Source of the DNA: Pseudomonas beijingensis
Lineage (GTDB): Bacteria > Pseudomonadota > Gammaproteobacteria > Pseudomonadales > Pseudomonadaceae
NCBI RefSeq assembly: GCF_030687295.1
Contig: NZ_CP117425.1
Location: 1,182,001 to 1,246,000, forward strand
Length of the DNA stretch: 64,000 nucleotides
Reading direction: 5' to 3'
Below the pieces are notes generated by a model, which saw only the letters and a program-made list of their open reading frames with translations, was not told where the DNA came from and did no database searches. The translations under genes were made by a program, and so were the position numbers. Of this stretch, positions 39,848 through 51,401 are shown piece by piece. The first letter of the stretch is position 1. Each line of letters opens with the position of its first letter.

Positions 39848-40339
39848 ATGGATTCAGTGGCGGCAGAGGGATTGGTGGTGCGTCCATCGCGGGTCAGCGA
39901 TGGGCCGTTCTTGCAGGGCCTTTACCAGGCGGCACGGCCGGATCTGCAATGGATCGACGGCGAGCACGAGCAAGTGCAGCAGGTGATTGCCCAGCAGTTC
40001 CAGGTGCAGGAGCAAGGGCTGGGCGAGAACTTTCCCAACGCCATGCATTACGTCGTGGAAAAACTCGGCACCGCGATCGGCGCGTTGAGCACGGATTTCG
40101 GGCCCAATGAAATCCGCGTGCTGTACCTGGCCTTCATCCCCCAGGCCCGAGGGCAGGGCTATGGCCGGGCGGTGTTGCAAGGGGTACAGAAAGCCGCGCA
40201 ACAGATCCGTTGCCCGGTGGCGACCGTGGTCTGGGCCAGCAACCCCCATGCACGCCGGCACTACCTGGCGCTGGGTTTCGAGGTGCAGGAAAGCAACCCG
40301 GCGGCGGAGAGATTGGTCTGGTATCCGAAAGGCAACTGA
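39848..40339 (+). CDS. GNAT-family N-acetyltransferase
   Basis: 163 aa. The acetyl-CoA motif A is visible (YLAFIPQARGQGYGRAVLQG), with the motif B region ASNPHARRHYLALGFEVQES. It starts 15 bp after the M50-HlyD gene with an AGGGAGCGAGC ribosome site, so it is probably the last gene of that operon. It may acetylate a component or substrate of the export system; that is inference from position only. Confidence 0.85.
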   Translation: MDSVAAEGLVVRPSRVSDGPFLQGLYQAARPDLQWIDGEHEQVQQVIAQQFQVQEQGLGENFPNAMHYVVEKLGTAIGALSTDFGPNEIRVLYLAFIPQARGQGYGRAVLQGVQKAAQQIRCPVATVVWASNPHARRHYLALGFEVQESNPAAERLVWYPKGN

Positions 40340-40349
40340 GTGATCCCTC

Positions 40350-40442
40350 TGTGGGAGCGAGCTTGCTCGCGATGGCGTCAGCCCGGACCACAGGTTCCCG
40401 GGTGGATGGAGGATTGCCATCGCGAGCAAGCTCGCTCCCACA
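40350..40442. repeat. REPIN (GTGGGAGCGAGC family)
   Basis: Inverted pair between the convergent GNAT and DUF6916 genes. Confidence 0.92.
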
Positions 40443-40458
40443 AGGGCCTCATCAGTCT

Positions 40459-40770
40459 TTAGTTGAATGCGATGTAGAAATACCCCAGCGCCGGATCCCG
40501 TCCCATGGGCGGTATCCGCGACACGAACACCCCCTCGAGCTTGCCCAGTTCCGGCACTTCCAACCCACAGAGCCCATCCACGAACGCGGTGCTTTCCAGG
40601 CTGTTGAATTCCACGCTGAAGGGCATGCGTTCGGTGTTTGGCAGCTTTGACCGAGGTGTTTCTTCAAGGGTTTCGAAACGCACCGGCAGGCGGCTGCCGT
40701 CGGGCAGGGTCAGGCTGCCGGTCTGGCCCAGCAGCGGTTGGAAATGGCGGCTATGAACCTGTTGCAGCAT
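40459..40770 (-). CDS. DUF6916-family small protein
   Basis: 103 aa, MLQQVHSRHFQPLLGQTGSL. The pattern FQPLLGQ...LPVRFETLEE...FSVEFNSLE...GYFYIAFN fits DUF6916, a family usually found beside tail-collar (microcystin-dependent) proteins, as here. It is 46 bp after the collar gene on the same strand. Function unknown. Confidence 0.7.
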   Translation of the reverse strand: MLQQVHSRHFQPLLGQTGSLTLPDGSRLPVRFETLEETPRSKLPNTERMPFSVEFNSLESTAFVDGLCGLEVPELGKLEGVFVSRIPPMGRDPALGYFYIAFN

Positions 40771-40816
40771 GTCGACACTCCAAAAGGCCGGAGGACCGCA
40801 GCCCTCCGGCGGTTCA

Positions 40817-41404
40817 TCAGTTGCGGGATGGGAAATAGCCTTGAAGGGCGATGCTGAAGTTGATCGCCAGGAACGGGTTCATGATCGCCATCGGCATGCC
40901 GCCGCCCGTGGGGGAGACCGTGCCGTTGACGGTGGTGGTGACGCCTTGCAACGACACCGGCGAGGCGCCTATCTGGTCGGAATAGATATTCGCCGCGCCC
41001 GGCCCGGTGCCCGAGGTGCCGATGAACGAGTTGGTGGCCGTCGGCGTATTCACCGGGTTGCTGGCCGGGTTGGCCAACTGCAGGGTGGTCGAGGCGGTGA
41101 TGCCGGTGAGGGCATGGGTGTGGTTGGGCAGGTTGTTGAGCGTTGCTGTGACGTTTTCGGTGCCGGAGATTTCTCCGATGACACGCTGGGTCAGGCCCAG
41201 GCCATTGCCTTGGCCCAAGGGCAGGCGACCTTGCAGGTTGGGCAGCATGAAGGTGGTCTGGCCATTGCCTCCGTACGTTATGCCGATCAGGGCGAACAGG
41301 GTCTGGTATTGGGAAAGGGAAAGCGTCTGCCCGTTGCACAACGCCCAATTACTGGGTGCAAAGCTAAAGGCGAATGACTGGATAGTGCCGATGAATACTT
41401 CCAT
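40817..41404 (-). CDS. Phage tail-collar domain protein (MdpB-like)
   Basis: 195 aa from ATG 41404 (MEVFIGTIQSFAFSFAPSNW). The tail-collar domain signature is clear: WALCNGQTLSLSQYQTLFAL, IGITYGGNGQTTFMLPNLQG and RLPLGQGNG. A longer in-frame opening to 41500 is not supported. No other phage gene is near, so this is a free-standing 'microcystin-dependent protein' type member. Its position between the adaptor operon and the DUF4347 substrate suggests a surface or export link, which is inference. Confidence 0.85.
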   Translation of the reverse strand: MEVFIGTIQSFAFSFAPSNWALCNGQTLSLSQYQTLFALIGITYGGNGQTTFMLPNLQGRLPLGQGNGLGLTQRVIGEISGTENVTATLNNLPNHTHALTGITASTTLQLANPASNPVNTPTATNSFIGTSGTGPGAANIYSDQIGASPVSLQGVTTTVNGTVSPTGGGMPMAIMNPFLAINFSIALQGYFPSRN

Positions 41405-41706
41405 AGATTCCTCATCCTTCAGGTGATTGGTCTTGCAGTGCCCGGACGTGAAGGACAAGAGTGCGATCAGCCCGACTCCTTTATTCCCTGGCCTGGTCAC
41501 GCACGGCTGAGCGTAGACCGGGATTTTTGATTCTGCCGAGCGAGACGGGAGGAAAAATATCGCGAATCGGCTTAATCGATTCAGGTTCGCATGGCACCTA
41601 TACCGTCCATCTTTTTTACGGATTTGGATGGATTTGATATCAAAGTACTACTAGTCGCCGATTATTTCCTCGGCTACGCTTGCGTAACAAAAGGACTACA
41701 AACAAG
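41405..41706. other. Divergent control region between collar and sulfotransferase genes
   Basis: 302 bp, AT-rich toward the right (TTTTTTACGGATTTGGATGG, TTTGATATCAAAG, ACTACTAGTC). It holds short palindromes (TTTGATATCAAA at 41633-41644) but no gene. Likely contains the promoters of both flanking genes. Confidence 0.55.
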
Positions 41707-42552
41707 GTGAATGGATTGCCGCAGTTTCACTTTATCTCCGGTTTACCGCGCTCGGGCTCGACCCTGCTTTCTGCCATTTTGCTGCAGAACCCGCGCTTCC
41801 ATGCCGGCATGACCAGCCCCGTCGGTTCGCTGTTCAGCAGCGTCCTGCAGCAGTGCAGTGCCGGCAGTGAGTTCGGCTCGGTGATCGACACCGACCTGCG
41901 TCGCCGCCTGCTGCGCGGCCTCTTCGATTCCTACTACGCCGACAAAGCCGATAAACCGGTCATCTTCGACACCAACCGCCAATGGTGCGCGCGCCTGCCT
42001 GCCCTGCAGGACCTGTTCCCCCAAGCCAAGACCATCGCTTGCGTGCGCAACGTGGCCTGGGTGCTCGACAGCCTGGAGCGGCTCTATCGTGCCAACCCGT
42101 TCGAGAACACCAAGCTGTTCAATGACGATGATGAGCGCAATACCGTCTACAGCCGCTGTGAAACCCTGGCCCAGCGCAACCGCCTGGTGGGGTTCGCCTG
42201 GACGGCGCTCAAAGAGGCCTATTACGGTGAGAACGCCGAGTCGCTGCTGATCGTTGATTACGATTTGTTGAGCCAGGCCCCGGAGCGGGTGATGCGTCTG
42301 GTGTACGAATTCATCGGCGAGCCCTGGTTCGAACATGACTTCAATCACTTGACCTATGACGCCCCGGCCTTCGACCAGGCCCTGGGCGTTGCCGGCTTGC
42401 ACAAGGTCAAGCCCAAGGTCGCGCCGCAAGCCCGGCGGACCCTGCTGCCGCCGGATCTGTTTGAAAAATATGCCGAGTTGTCGTTCTGGCGCGATGGGTC
42501 CGCAAGCGCCGCCAATGTCATTCGTATGAAAACCGACGCCGCGGTCAGCTGA
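41707..42552 (+). CDS. Sulfotransferase-family protein
   Basis: About 281 aa from GTG 41707 (MNGLPQFHFISGLPRSGSTL); a TTG at 41680 is an alternative. The PAPS 5'-phosphosulfate loop ISGLPRSGSTLLSAILLQNP is intact, and a second region KTIACVRNVAWVLDSLERLY corresponds to the 3'-phosphate site. The family transfers sulfate from PAPS to sugars, peptides (tyrosine) or small molecules. It lies directly before the giant DUF4347 adhesin gene, with a terminator between, and a second sulfotransferase-like gene closes the cluster. Modification of the adhesin or of a surface glycan is a reasonable guess. Confidence 0.85.
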   Translation: MNGLPQFHFISGLPRSGSTLLSAILLQNPRFHAGMTSPVGSLFSSVLQQCSAGSEFGSVIDTDLRRRLLRGLFDSYYADKADKPVIFDTNRQWCARLPALQDLFPQAKTIACVRNVAWVLDSLERLYRANPFENTKLFNDDDERNTVYSRCETLAQRNRLVGFAWTALKEAYYGENAESLLIVDYDLLSQAPERVMRLVYEFIGEPWFEHDFNHLTYDAPAFDQALGVAGLHKVKPKVAPQARRTLLPPDLFEKYAELSFWRDGSASAANVIRMKTDAAVS

Positions 42553-42565
42553 CTCGCGGTTTTTT
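42538..42565 (+). terminator. Rho-independent terminator after sulfotransferase gene
   Basis: CCGCG...CGCGG stem with a GTCAGCTGAC loop core, followed by TTTTTT. The left arm lies in the last codons of the sulfotransferase gene. Confidence 0.65.
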
Positions 42566-42603
42566 CATTTGCGTGTTTAAAAGTTCGAGTCCAGGTGATC
42601 GTC

Positions 42604-45600
42604 ATGTGGTGGAGCAAAGGCAAATCGCGGGTAACCGAGGGCACACAGGCCCTGGCATCGCCAATGATCATGTCCCTGGAGCCGCGAATGCTGTTCGACG
42701 GCGCGGTGGCCGCAACCGTGGCCGATGCCGCGCAACCGGATGCCCAGCCGTCTGCCGAGGCGGCCAAGACGCCCACGGCGGACCAGCCGACCGACACGCA
42801 TGCGCCCCAGGGCCAAGTCGATGCCACCCAGGCTGCCGTGCCGGGCAAGGCCGTGGTGTTTGTCGATTCCCGGGTCAAGGATTCCGCCAATCTGCTCGAA
42901 GGCGTGGCGCCTGGTACCCAGGTGGTGCAACTGGATGCGAACAAGGACGGCTTGCAGCAGATCGCCGATTACCTGGACACCCACCAGGGCATCAGTTCGG
43001 TGCAGATCATCGCCCACGGTAACGCCGGCGATCTGTGGTTGGGCAACAGCTACCTGTCGGCGGACAACGTCCAGGCCCGCAGTGAAGTGCTGGCGCAGAT
43101 CGGCCAGGACATGAACGCCGGCGGCGATATCCTGATCTATGGCTGCTACACCGCCGAAGGCGAGCGCGGCCTGAGCCTGGTCGATTCATTGGCGCAGTTG
43201 ACTGGCCGCGACGTGGCGGCGTCCACCGACCGCACCGGCCTGGGCGGCGACTGGGACCTGGAAATCGCCACCGGCAACATCGAAAGTGCCAACGTGCTCT
43301 CGGCCACTGCCATGAGCGAGTACCAATGGGGCCTGGCTACCTGGACCGCTACCAACAACCTCAATTCGGGTATCGGTTCCTTGCGCGCCGCCCTGGACTC
43401 GGCGCAGAACGGCGACATTGTCACCTTCAATACCAGCATGACCGTCGCGCTGACCCAGGTGTTGGACGTCAATAGAAACGTCACCATCGATGGTGATCTC
43501 AACAACGATAACGTCGCCGATGTCACCCTCGACGGGCAATATCGCACCCAGATCATCAACGTGACGGCCGGCACCACCGCTACCCTCGATGGTCTGGTGA
43601 TTACTCGCGGCATGGTGGCGGGTAACGGCGGTAATGGCGGCGACGATGCGCTGGTGTCAAAGGGGGGCGGGATCTATAACGCCGGCACCTTGACCCTGAG
43701 GAACGTCACCGTCACCGCGAACGCCGCTTCGGGTGGTGGTGGCGGTGGTGGTGTCACGCCGCAATACGCCGGTGGCGGTGGTGGCGGCGGTGGTGCGATC
43801 ACTGGCGGTACCGGCGGCAAGGGCGGCGACACCCTCAATGCCACGGGCTCCGACGGCTCGGCCGGCCAAGGCGGCGCCGGGGGTGGCTTCTTCAACATGG
43901 GCGGGCGTGGCGGTTCCTCCACCGGCGGGGCTGGCGGTTCCGCATATCCGGGCTACAGCACTGGCTCCGCGGGCGGCACGGCCTCCAGCGGTGGGCTATC
44001 CATCGGTGGCGGTGGCGGTGGTGACGGCTATAACGATATTGGCGGCGCCGGTGGCGGAGCAGTCGGTGGTATCTATAACGATACCGGCGCGACCCTGCGA
44101 ATCATCGGCAACTCGGTCATTTCCAACAACGTCGGTGCAGGTGGCGGCGGTGGTGGCGGTGGTGCCGGTGGTGGCTACAACCACACGGGCGGTGCCGGCG
44201 GCGTCGGTGTCGGGGCCATCTGGAACAAAGGCTCGATCCTGATCACCGCCGCCAACTTCGCCGCCCTGGCCGGCAACGTCGGTGGCAGCGGCGTGGGTGG
44301 CACCAGTGCGGGTACTGCTGGCGTTTCACCGGCGTCGGTGGCCAACGTCTACGGTGACGGCGGCACCATCAACACCAACTATGTGCCGGACGAGACACCG
44401 CCGACCGCGACTGTCGTGGTGGCCAACACCAACCTGAACTCCGGTGGCACGTCGCTGGTGACCATCACCTTCTCCGAGGCCGTGACCGGTCTCACCGCGG
44501 CGGACCTGACGGTGCAGAACGGCACCATCGGCGTCTTGACCAGTGGCGACGGCGGCATCACCTGGACCGGTACGTTGACCGCGGCCAGCAACATCGCCGA
44601 CACCACCAAACATCATCACCCTGAACAACACCGGCGTTGCCGACCTGGCCGGCAATGCCGGCGTGGGCACCACCGACTCGAACAATTACATCGTCAACGA
44701 CACCGTGGCGCCCACGGCGTCCATCGTGGTCAGCGACACCGCCCTCAGGGTCGGTGAAACCTCGGTGGTGACCATCACCTTCAGCGAAGCGGTGAGCGGT
44801 TTCACTGCCGCCGACCTGACCGTCGCCAACGGCTCGATCAGCGGCCTGAGTTCCAGCGACGGCGGCATCACCTGGACGGCCACCCTGACGCCGGATGCGG
44901 CGATTTCCGATACCTCCAATCTCATTGTCCTGAATAACACCGGCGTGGCGGACCTCAACGGCAACGCCGGCGTGGGGACGACCAACTCCAACAACTACGC
45001 TATCGACACCCTGCGTCCGACCGCCACGATCGTGGTCGCTGATACCGCGTTGAGAGTCGGCGAAACGTCGCTGGTGACCATCACTTTCAACGAAGCGGTG
45101 AGCGGTTTCACCACCGCCGACCTGACGGTCGCCAACGGTACGGTCACCGGGCTGAGCAGCAGCGACGGCGGTATCACCTGGACCGGAACGCTGACCCCGA
45201 GCGCCAGCGTCAGCGACACCAGCAACCTGATCACACTGGCTAATACCGGTATTGCTGACTTGTCCGGAAACACCGGCACCGGTACCACCGACTCGAACAA
45301 CTACGCGATCGATACGCTACGCCCGACCGCCACCATCGTGGTGGCCGATACCGCGCTGAACATCGGTGAAACGTCCCTGGTCACGATCACCTTCAGCGAG
45401 GCCGTCACGGGCTTCACCCTGGCGGACCTGACCGTTGCCAACGGCTCCTTGAGCGGGTTGAGCAGCAGCGACGGCGGCATCACCTGGACCGCGACGCTCA
45501 CCCCGAGCGCCAGCATCACCGATGCCACCAACCTGATCATCCTGGCCAATACCGGTGTGACGGACGCGGCCGGTAACACCGGCAGCGGCACCACCAGCTC

Positions 45601-48600
45601 CAACAACTACGCGGTCGACACCCAGCGTCCGACCGCGACTATCGTCGTGGCCGACAATGCGTTGAGCGTTGGCGAAACTTCGTTGGTGACCATCACCTTC
45701 AACGAAGCGGTGACGGGCTTTACCACCGCCGACCTGACGGTCGCCAACGGCACGGTCACTGGCCTGAGCAGCGGCGACGGCGGCATTACCTGGACCGGCA
45801 CGCTCACGCCAAGTGCCAGCACCAGCGATACCAGCAACCTCATCACCCTGGATAACACCGGCGTGACTGACGCGGCGGGCAACGCCGGCAGCGGCACCAC
45901 CGACTCCAACAACTACGCCATCGACACCGCGCGCCCAACCGCCACCATCGTGGTCGCCGATACGGCCATCGCCGTGGGCGAAACCTCCGTGGTGACCATT
46001 ACCTTCAGCGAGGCCGTGACCGGCTTCACCCTGGCCGACCTGACCGTGGCCAACGGCAGCCTGAGCGGCCTGAGCACCAGCGACAACATCACCTACACCG
46101 CGACCTTCACCCCGAGTGCCGGTATCTCCGATGCCACCAACCTGATCACGCTCAATAACACGGGCGTGGTGGATGGCGCGGGCAATACCGGCAGCGGTAC
46201 CACCGATTCCAACAACTACGTCGTCGACACCCTGCGCCCGACCGCCACCATCGTGGTCGCCGATACGGCCCTGAGCGTCGGCGAAACGTCGCTGGTGACC
46301 ATCACTTTCTCCGAAGCGGTGACAGGTTTCGACAATTCGGACCTGAGCGTCGCCAACGGTACGCTGAGTGCGGTCAGCAGCAGTGATGGCGGGCTCACCT
46401 GGACGGCCACGTTCACGCCGGCCCTCGGGGTGACCGACACGTCCAACGTCATCACCCTGAACAACACCGGCGTCAGTGATGCGGCGGGCAACACGGGTAC
46501 CGGCACCACCAACTCCAACAACTATCAGGTCGATACCAACGTACCGACGGCGACCATCGTGATTGCCGATACCACGCTGAGCATCGGTGAGACCTCGTTG
46601 GTCACCGTGACCTTCAACTCGGCGGTCAGCGGGTTCGACAATGCGGACCTGACCGTCAGCAACGGCACGCTCAGTACCATGAGCAGCACCGACGGCGGGG
46701 TCACCTGGACGGCCACCTTCACGCCGAGCGCGAGCATTTCCGATACCAGCAACGTGATCACCCTGGACAACACCGGCTTGATCAACGCTTCGGGTAACGC
46801 CGGCGTCGGCACCACCGATTCGAACAACTACGTCGTCGACACCGTGCGTCCAACCGCGACCATCGTTGTGGCCGACACCGCCATTGCCGCCGGCGAAACT
46901 TCGGTGGTGACCATCACCTTCAGCGAGGCCGTGACCGCGTTCACCAGTGCCGACCTGACGGTCGCCAACGGCGTGATCTCGGGGCTGAGCAGCAGCGACG
47001 GCGGCATCACCTGGACCGCGACTTTCACACCGACCGCTGGCATCAGCGACACCAGCAATGTCATCTCGCTCAACAGCGGTGGCATCGTTGACTTGGCGGG
47101 CAACGTCAACGTTGGCGCCACCGATTCGAACAACTATGCCATCGACACCGTGCGCCCAACGGCGACCATCGTCATGGCCGACTCCAGCCTCAGTGTCGGC
47201 GAAACCTCGTTGGTGACCATCACCTTCAGCGAGGCAGTGACCGGTTTCACCAACGCTGACCTGAGCGTGGCCAACGGCACCCTGAGCGCTGTCAGCAGCA
47301 GCGATGGCGGCCTGACCTGGACGGCGACCTTCACGCCGACCCTCGGCGTGCGGGATACGTCCAACCTGATCGTCCTGGACAACACCGGCGTCAGCGATGC
47401 GGCGGGTAATACCGGCACCGGCACGACCAATTCGGCCAACTACGCCATCGACACCCAGGTGCCAACGGCGACCATCGTGGTGGCCGATACCGCCCTGAGC
47501 ATCGGTGAAACCAGCCTGGTGACCATCACCTTCAATGAAGCAGTGAGCGGTTTCGACAACAGCGACCTGACCATCAGCAACGGCACGCTGAGCAACGTGT
47601 CGTCCTCCGACGGCGGCGTTACCTGGACGGCCACGTTCACCCCGAGCGCGAGCATTGCCGATACCAGCAACCTGATCACCCTGGACAATACCGGTGTCGT
47701 CAACGTCTCGGGCAACGCCGGCGTCGGCAGCACCGATTCGAACAACTATGCCATCGACACCGTGCGCCCAACGGCAACCATCGTCGTCGCCGACACGGCC
47801 ATTGCCGCGGGCGAGACGTCGCTGGTGACCATCACCTTCAACGAGGCCGTGACCGGCTTCACCGCCGCCGACCTGACCGTCGCCAACGGCACCCTCAGCG
47901 GCTTGAGCAGCAGTGACGGCGGCATCACCTGGACCGCGACCTTCACGCCTGCCGCTGGCATCACCGACACCAGCAATGTCATCACCCTCGCCAACGGCGG
48001 CGTCGCCGACCTGGCGGGTAACGCCGGTAGCGGCAGCACCGATTCGAACAACTACAGCGTCGACAGCCAGCGTCCGACCGCCACCATCGTGCTGAGCGAT
48101 TCGGTGTTGAAACCGGGTGAAACCGCCCAGGTGACCATCACCTTCAGCGAAGCGGTGACCGGCTTCAGCAACGCTGACCTGAGCGTGGCCAACGGCACCC
48201 TGAGTGCCGTCAGCAGCAGCGATGGCGGCCTGACCTGGACCGCGACCTTCACCCCGACCCAGGGCGTGACCGATGTCACCAACCTGATCACCCTGGACAA
48301 CACCGGGGTCAGCGACGCGGCCGGCAATACCGGGACAGGCACCACCGATTCGGCCAATTACGCGGTCGAAACGCAGGTCCCGACTGCCACGATCGTGGTG
48401 GCCGATAACGCACTCAAGGTGGGGGAAACCTCGCTGGTGACCATTACCTTCTCGGAAGCGGTCAGCGGTTTCGACAACAGCGATCTGACCATCAGCAACG
48501 GCACGCTGAGCAACGTTTCTTCTTCCGACGGCGGCGTTACCTGGACGGCCACCTTCACCCCGACGGCCAGCATCACCGACACCAGCAACCTGATCAGCCT

Positions 48601-49834
48601 GGACACCAGTGGCGTGGTCAACGCCTCGGGCAACAGTGGCGTCGGCGTGGTGAACTCCAACAACTACGCGATCGACACGGTTCGCCCGGGCGCCACCATC
48701 ACCGTGGGCGACACTTCCCTGGGCATCGGCCAGAGCACCACCGTGACCATCAGCTTCACCGAGGCGGTGTCCGGTTTCGACTTGTCGGACCTCAGTGTCG
48801 CCAATGGCGTGTTGTCCAACCTCGCCAGCAGTGACGGCGGCCTGACCTGGACGGCGACCCTGACGCCAACTGCGGGCGTGACCGACGCCACCAACCTGAT
48901 CCTGCTCGACGCCAGCACCGTGCAGGACCTGGCCGGCAACGCTGGAGTGGGCATCGCGATTTCCGCCAACTACGCACTCGACGCCAACCGGCCGACGGCA
49001 ACCATCGTGGTTGCCGATCCGAACCTGACGGTGGGCGAGACGACCCAGGTGACCTTCACCTTCAGCGAAGCGGTGACGGATTTTGACCTGTCGGACCTCA
49101 GCGTCACCAACGGCGAACTGACCAATCTGACCACCAGCGATGGCGGCAGGACCTGGACGGCCACGTTCACACCAACGGTAAACCTCACCGACCCGAGCAA
49201 CTTCATCGCCCTGGACACCAGCAACGTCAGCGACCTGACAGGCAACGCCGGGGCCAGCGTGGCGGTGTCCAACAACTATGCGATCGACACCGTGGTGCCC
49301 AACGATGTGAAGCCGCCGCCGGAATTCCTGACGTCGGACCCGGTCACGGTTATCCCGCCGTCCGAGGTGCCGTTGCAGCCGATCGTTTTCATACCGCCAA
49401 CGGGCGATCTTGGCTCGCCGCTGGGCTTCCCTCCACTGTTTGAACAGCGGGATGTGGGCGGTGGTCTTCGGCCGATAGGGGACATTTTCATCAACCGCGG
49501 CGAATTGGCGCCGAGCTATATCGCGCAAGTATTCAGCAGCGACGCTGCTGGCGATGGCTCCGGCCAGGGCTTCCTGGGCTTTGGTGGTGGTGATGGCGGG
49601 GTGTTTGGCAGCAGCACGGTCTCGGGCCTGTTCAACCGCGACACCGGTTCCGAAAGTGAATCGATGGACGCTTTTGGCAGTCAGTCGATGCAGGGCGGCG
49701 ATGGCGCCCGCGGGTTGTTCGGCGCACCAACTCTGGGCCAGCAACTGCAACAACTCAAGGACACGGAGCAGCGTCAGGTCAATAGCCTGGCAATGGCTTT
49801 ACAACAGGTCGGCATCAGCCAAGTGCAGGCCTGA
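42604..49834 (+). CDS. Giant LEPR/DUF4347 surface protein with 16 Ig-like repeats (one frameshift)
   Basis: About 2,410 aa from ATG 42604 (AGGTGA upstream); GTG 42595 is an alternative. Residues 25-34 read LEPRMLFDGA, the N-terminal motif of this class of exported proteins; no Sec signal is seen. A DUF4347 domain follows (AVVFVDSRVKDSANLLEGVA; VQIIAHGNAGDLWLGNSY; DILIYGCYTAEG). Next come a Gly-rich, beta-helix-like segment (GGGGGGVTPQYAGGGGGGGG) and sixteen 101-103-aa Ig-like repeats. The C-terminus ends GLFGAPTLGQQLQQLKDTEQ... without RTX repeats or a LapA-type signal. One extra A near 44610 (CCAAACATC) breaks the frame inside the first repeat; restoring ACCAACATC rejoins it. Followed by a TolC-like gene and preceded by adaptor genes that probably export it. 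Confidence 0.88.
44380..49275 (+). repeat. Sixteen tandem ~306-bp Ig-like coding repeats
   Basis: Units of 101-103 codons with the core TATIVVADTAL, GETSLVTITFNEAV, FT..DLTVANG and SSSDGGITWTATFTPSA, ending GTTDSNNYAIDT. They match the bacterial Ig-like Big_12 type. The units are more diverged from each other than the lapA repeats, apart from alternating subtypes (NADLSVANGTLSAVSSSDGG versus NSDLTISNGTLSNVSSSDGG). Confidence 0.88.
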
Positions 49835-49874
49835 ACTCTAAAAAATATTGGGGCAGCCAGGGGCAATCCAGGGA

Positions 49875-51389
49875 ATGAATAGAAGTCAGAAGTTATTCGG
49901 TATGAGTGTGCTGGCGTTGGTGGTCAGTGGATGTGCGGTCACCAGCGATCCGATCGAGCGTAGCGTCAGCGAACAGCGCGCTCGCACGGATCTGCAGAAC
50001 ATGTACAAGGATCAGGAGCCCTTGAGCGGCCCACTGACCCTGCACCAGGCCATGGCCCGGGCGGTGAAGTACAACCTCGAAGGCCGCTTGAAGATCATGG
50101 AGGAAGCCCTGGCCAAGCGTCAGCTGGACCTGGCCAGTTTCGACATGCTGCCGCGCATGGCCCTGGACGCCGGTTATGTGGGCCGCAACAACGTCAGTGC
50201 CTCCAGCAGCCAGAGTGTGGAAACCGGTACCCAGTCCCTGGAGCCGTCGACCTCCCAGGACCGCGACCGTGAGGTGGCGGACCTGACCATGGTCTGGAAC
50301 GTGCTCGATTTCGGCGTGAGCTACATTAGCGCCAAGCAGGCCGGGGACCAGCGCCTGATCGTGCAGGAACGCCGGCGCAAGGTGATCAACACCATCGTCC
50401 AGGACGTGCGTTCGGCCTACTGGCGCGCCATGGCCGCCGAGCGCCTGCTCAAGCAGATCGACAGCCTGATGGCCCGGGTCGAGGCGGCGCGTGACAACAG
50501 CCAGAGCATGAGCGAACAACGCATCGGTGACCCGGTACAGGCCTTGGGTTACCAGCGTTCGCTGATCCAGGCCACCCGCCAACTGGAAGAGCAACGCCGG
50601 GCGCTGTCCCTGGCCAAGACCGAACTGGCGACCCTGATCAACTTGCCCTTGGGCACCGAGCTGACCCTGGCGACCCAGGATGAATACACCATCCCGGAAC
50701 TCAAGGTCGACCTGGCCCGTCTGGAACAGGAAGCCCTGGCCAGCCGTCCGGAACTGCGTGAGCAGGATTACCAGACCCGCATCACCGCCGCCGAAACCCG
50801 CAAGGCCATGTTGCGCCTGCTGCCGGGGCTGGAGTTTTCCGCCGGCGGGCATTACGACAGTAACTCGTTCCTGGTGGAACAGGGCTGGGCCGACTATGGC
50901 GTGAAAGTCACCTGGAACCTGTTCAACGTGATCTCCGCCCCGGCGGCCATCGACGTGGCCAAGGCCGGGGAAGAAGTGGCGGCGGCGCGGCGCCAGGCGA
51001 TGTCGATTGCCGTGCTGGCGCAGCTGTACGTCGCCAACGCGAACTATCGCGAAGCGCTGCGCCAGTTCAAGACCAGCCAGCAACTGTCGGACATCGACGG
51101 GCAGATTGTCGGCCAACTGCGCAGCCGTCACCAGGCTGCCGGCATCGGTGAGCTGGACCTGATCCAGGGTGAACTCAATACTCTGCAGGCCGATCTGCGC
51201 CGTGACCTGGCCTACGCCGACCTGCGCAACGCCTACGGGCAGATCTTTGCCAGCGCCGGCCTCGACCCGCTGCCAAACGAAGTGCAATCGACCGAAGTCC
51301 AGTCGATTGCCACGGCGCTGGCCAACCGCGAAGCGGCCTGGGCCCAGGGCGATATCGCGTTGCCGAAGCCTGCCACGGTGACGCAATAA
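49875..51389 (+). CDS. TolC-family outer-membrane lipoprotein
   Basis: 504 aa from ATG 49875 (MNRSQKLFGMSVLALVVSGC); the lipobox VSGC gives a predicted lipid anchor at Cys20. The two TolC repeat halves are visible (LTLHQAMARAVKYNLEGRLK; ALASRPELREQDYQTRITAA), with coiled-coils between. It starts 40 bp after the DUF4347 gene. It is distinct from LapE, which has its own locus, so a separate outer-membrane channel serves this cluster. Confidence 0.88.
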   Translation: MNRSQKLFGMSVLALVVSGCAVTSDPIERSVSEQRARTDLQNMYKDQEPLSGPLTLHQAMARAVKYNLEGRLKIMEEALAKRQLDLASFDMLPRMALDAGYVGRNNVSASSSQSVETGTQSLEPSTSQDRDREVADLTMVWNVLDFGVSYISAKQAGDQRLIVQERRRKVINTIVQDVRSAYWRAMAAERLLKQIDSLMARVEAARDNSQSMSEQRIGDPVQALGYQRSLIQATRQLEEQRRALSLAKTELATLINLPLGTELTLATQDEYTIPELKVDLARLEQEALASRPELREQDYQTRITAAETRKAMLRLLPGLEFSAGGHYDSNSFLVEQGWADYGVKVTWNLFNVISAPAAIDVAKAGEEVAAARRQAMSIAVLAQLYVANANYREALRQFKTSQQLSDIDGQIVGQLRSRHQAAGIGELDLIQGELNTLQADLRRDLAYADLRNAYGQIFASAGLDPLPNEVQSTEVQSIATALANREAAWAQGDIALPKPATVTQ

Positions 51390-51401
51390 CCGGGCGCAAC
51401 C

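Noticed and set aside
40817-41404. Prophage or tailocin remnant
   Set aside because: Only a collar-domain protein and DUF6916 are present; no baseplate, tube, lysis or integrase genes, and no att-like repeats.
45317-49753. Open frame of about 1,480 codons antisense to the DUF4347 protein
   Set aside because: Same cause: the 306-bp coding repeats keep an antisense frame open. No recognisable domains.
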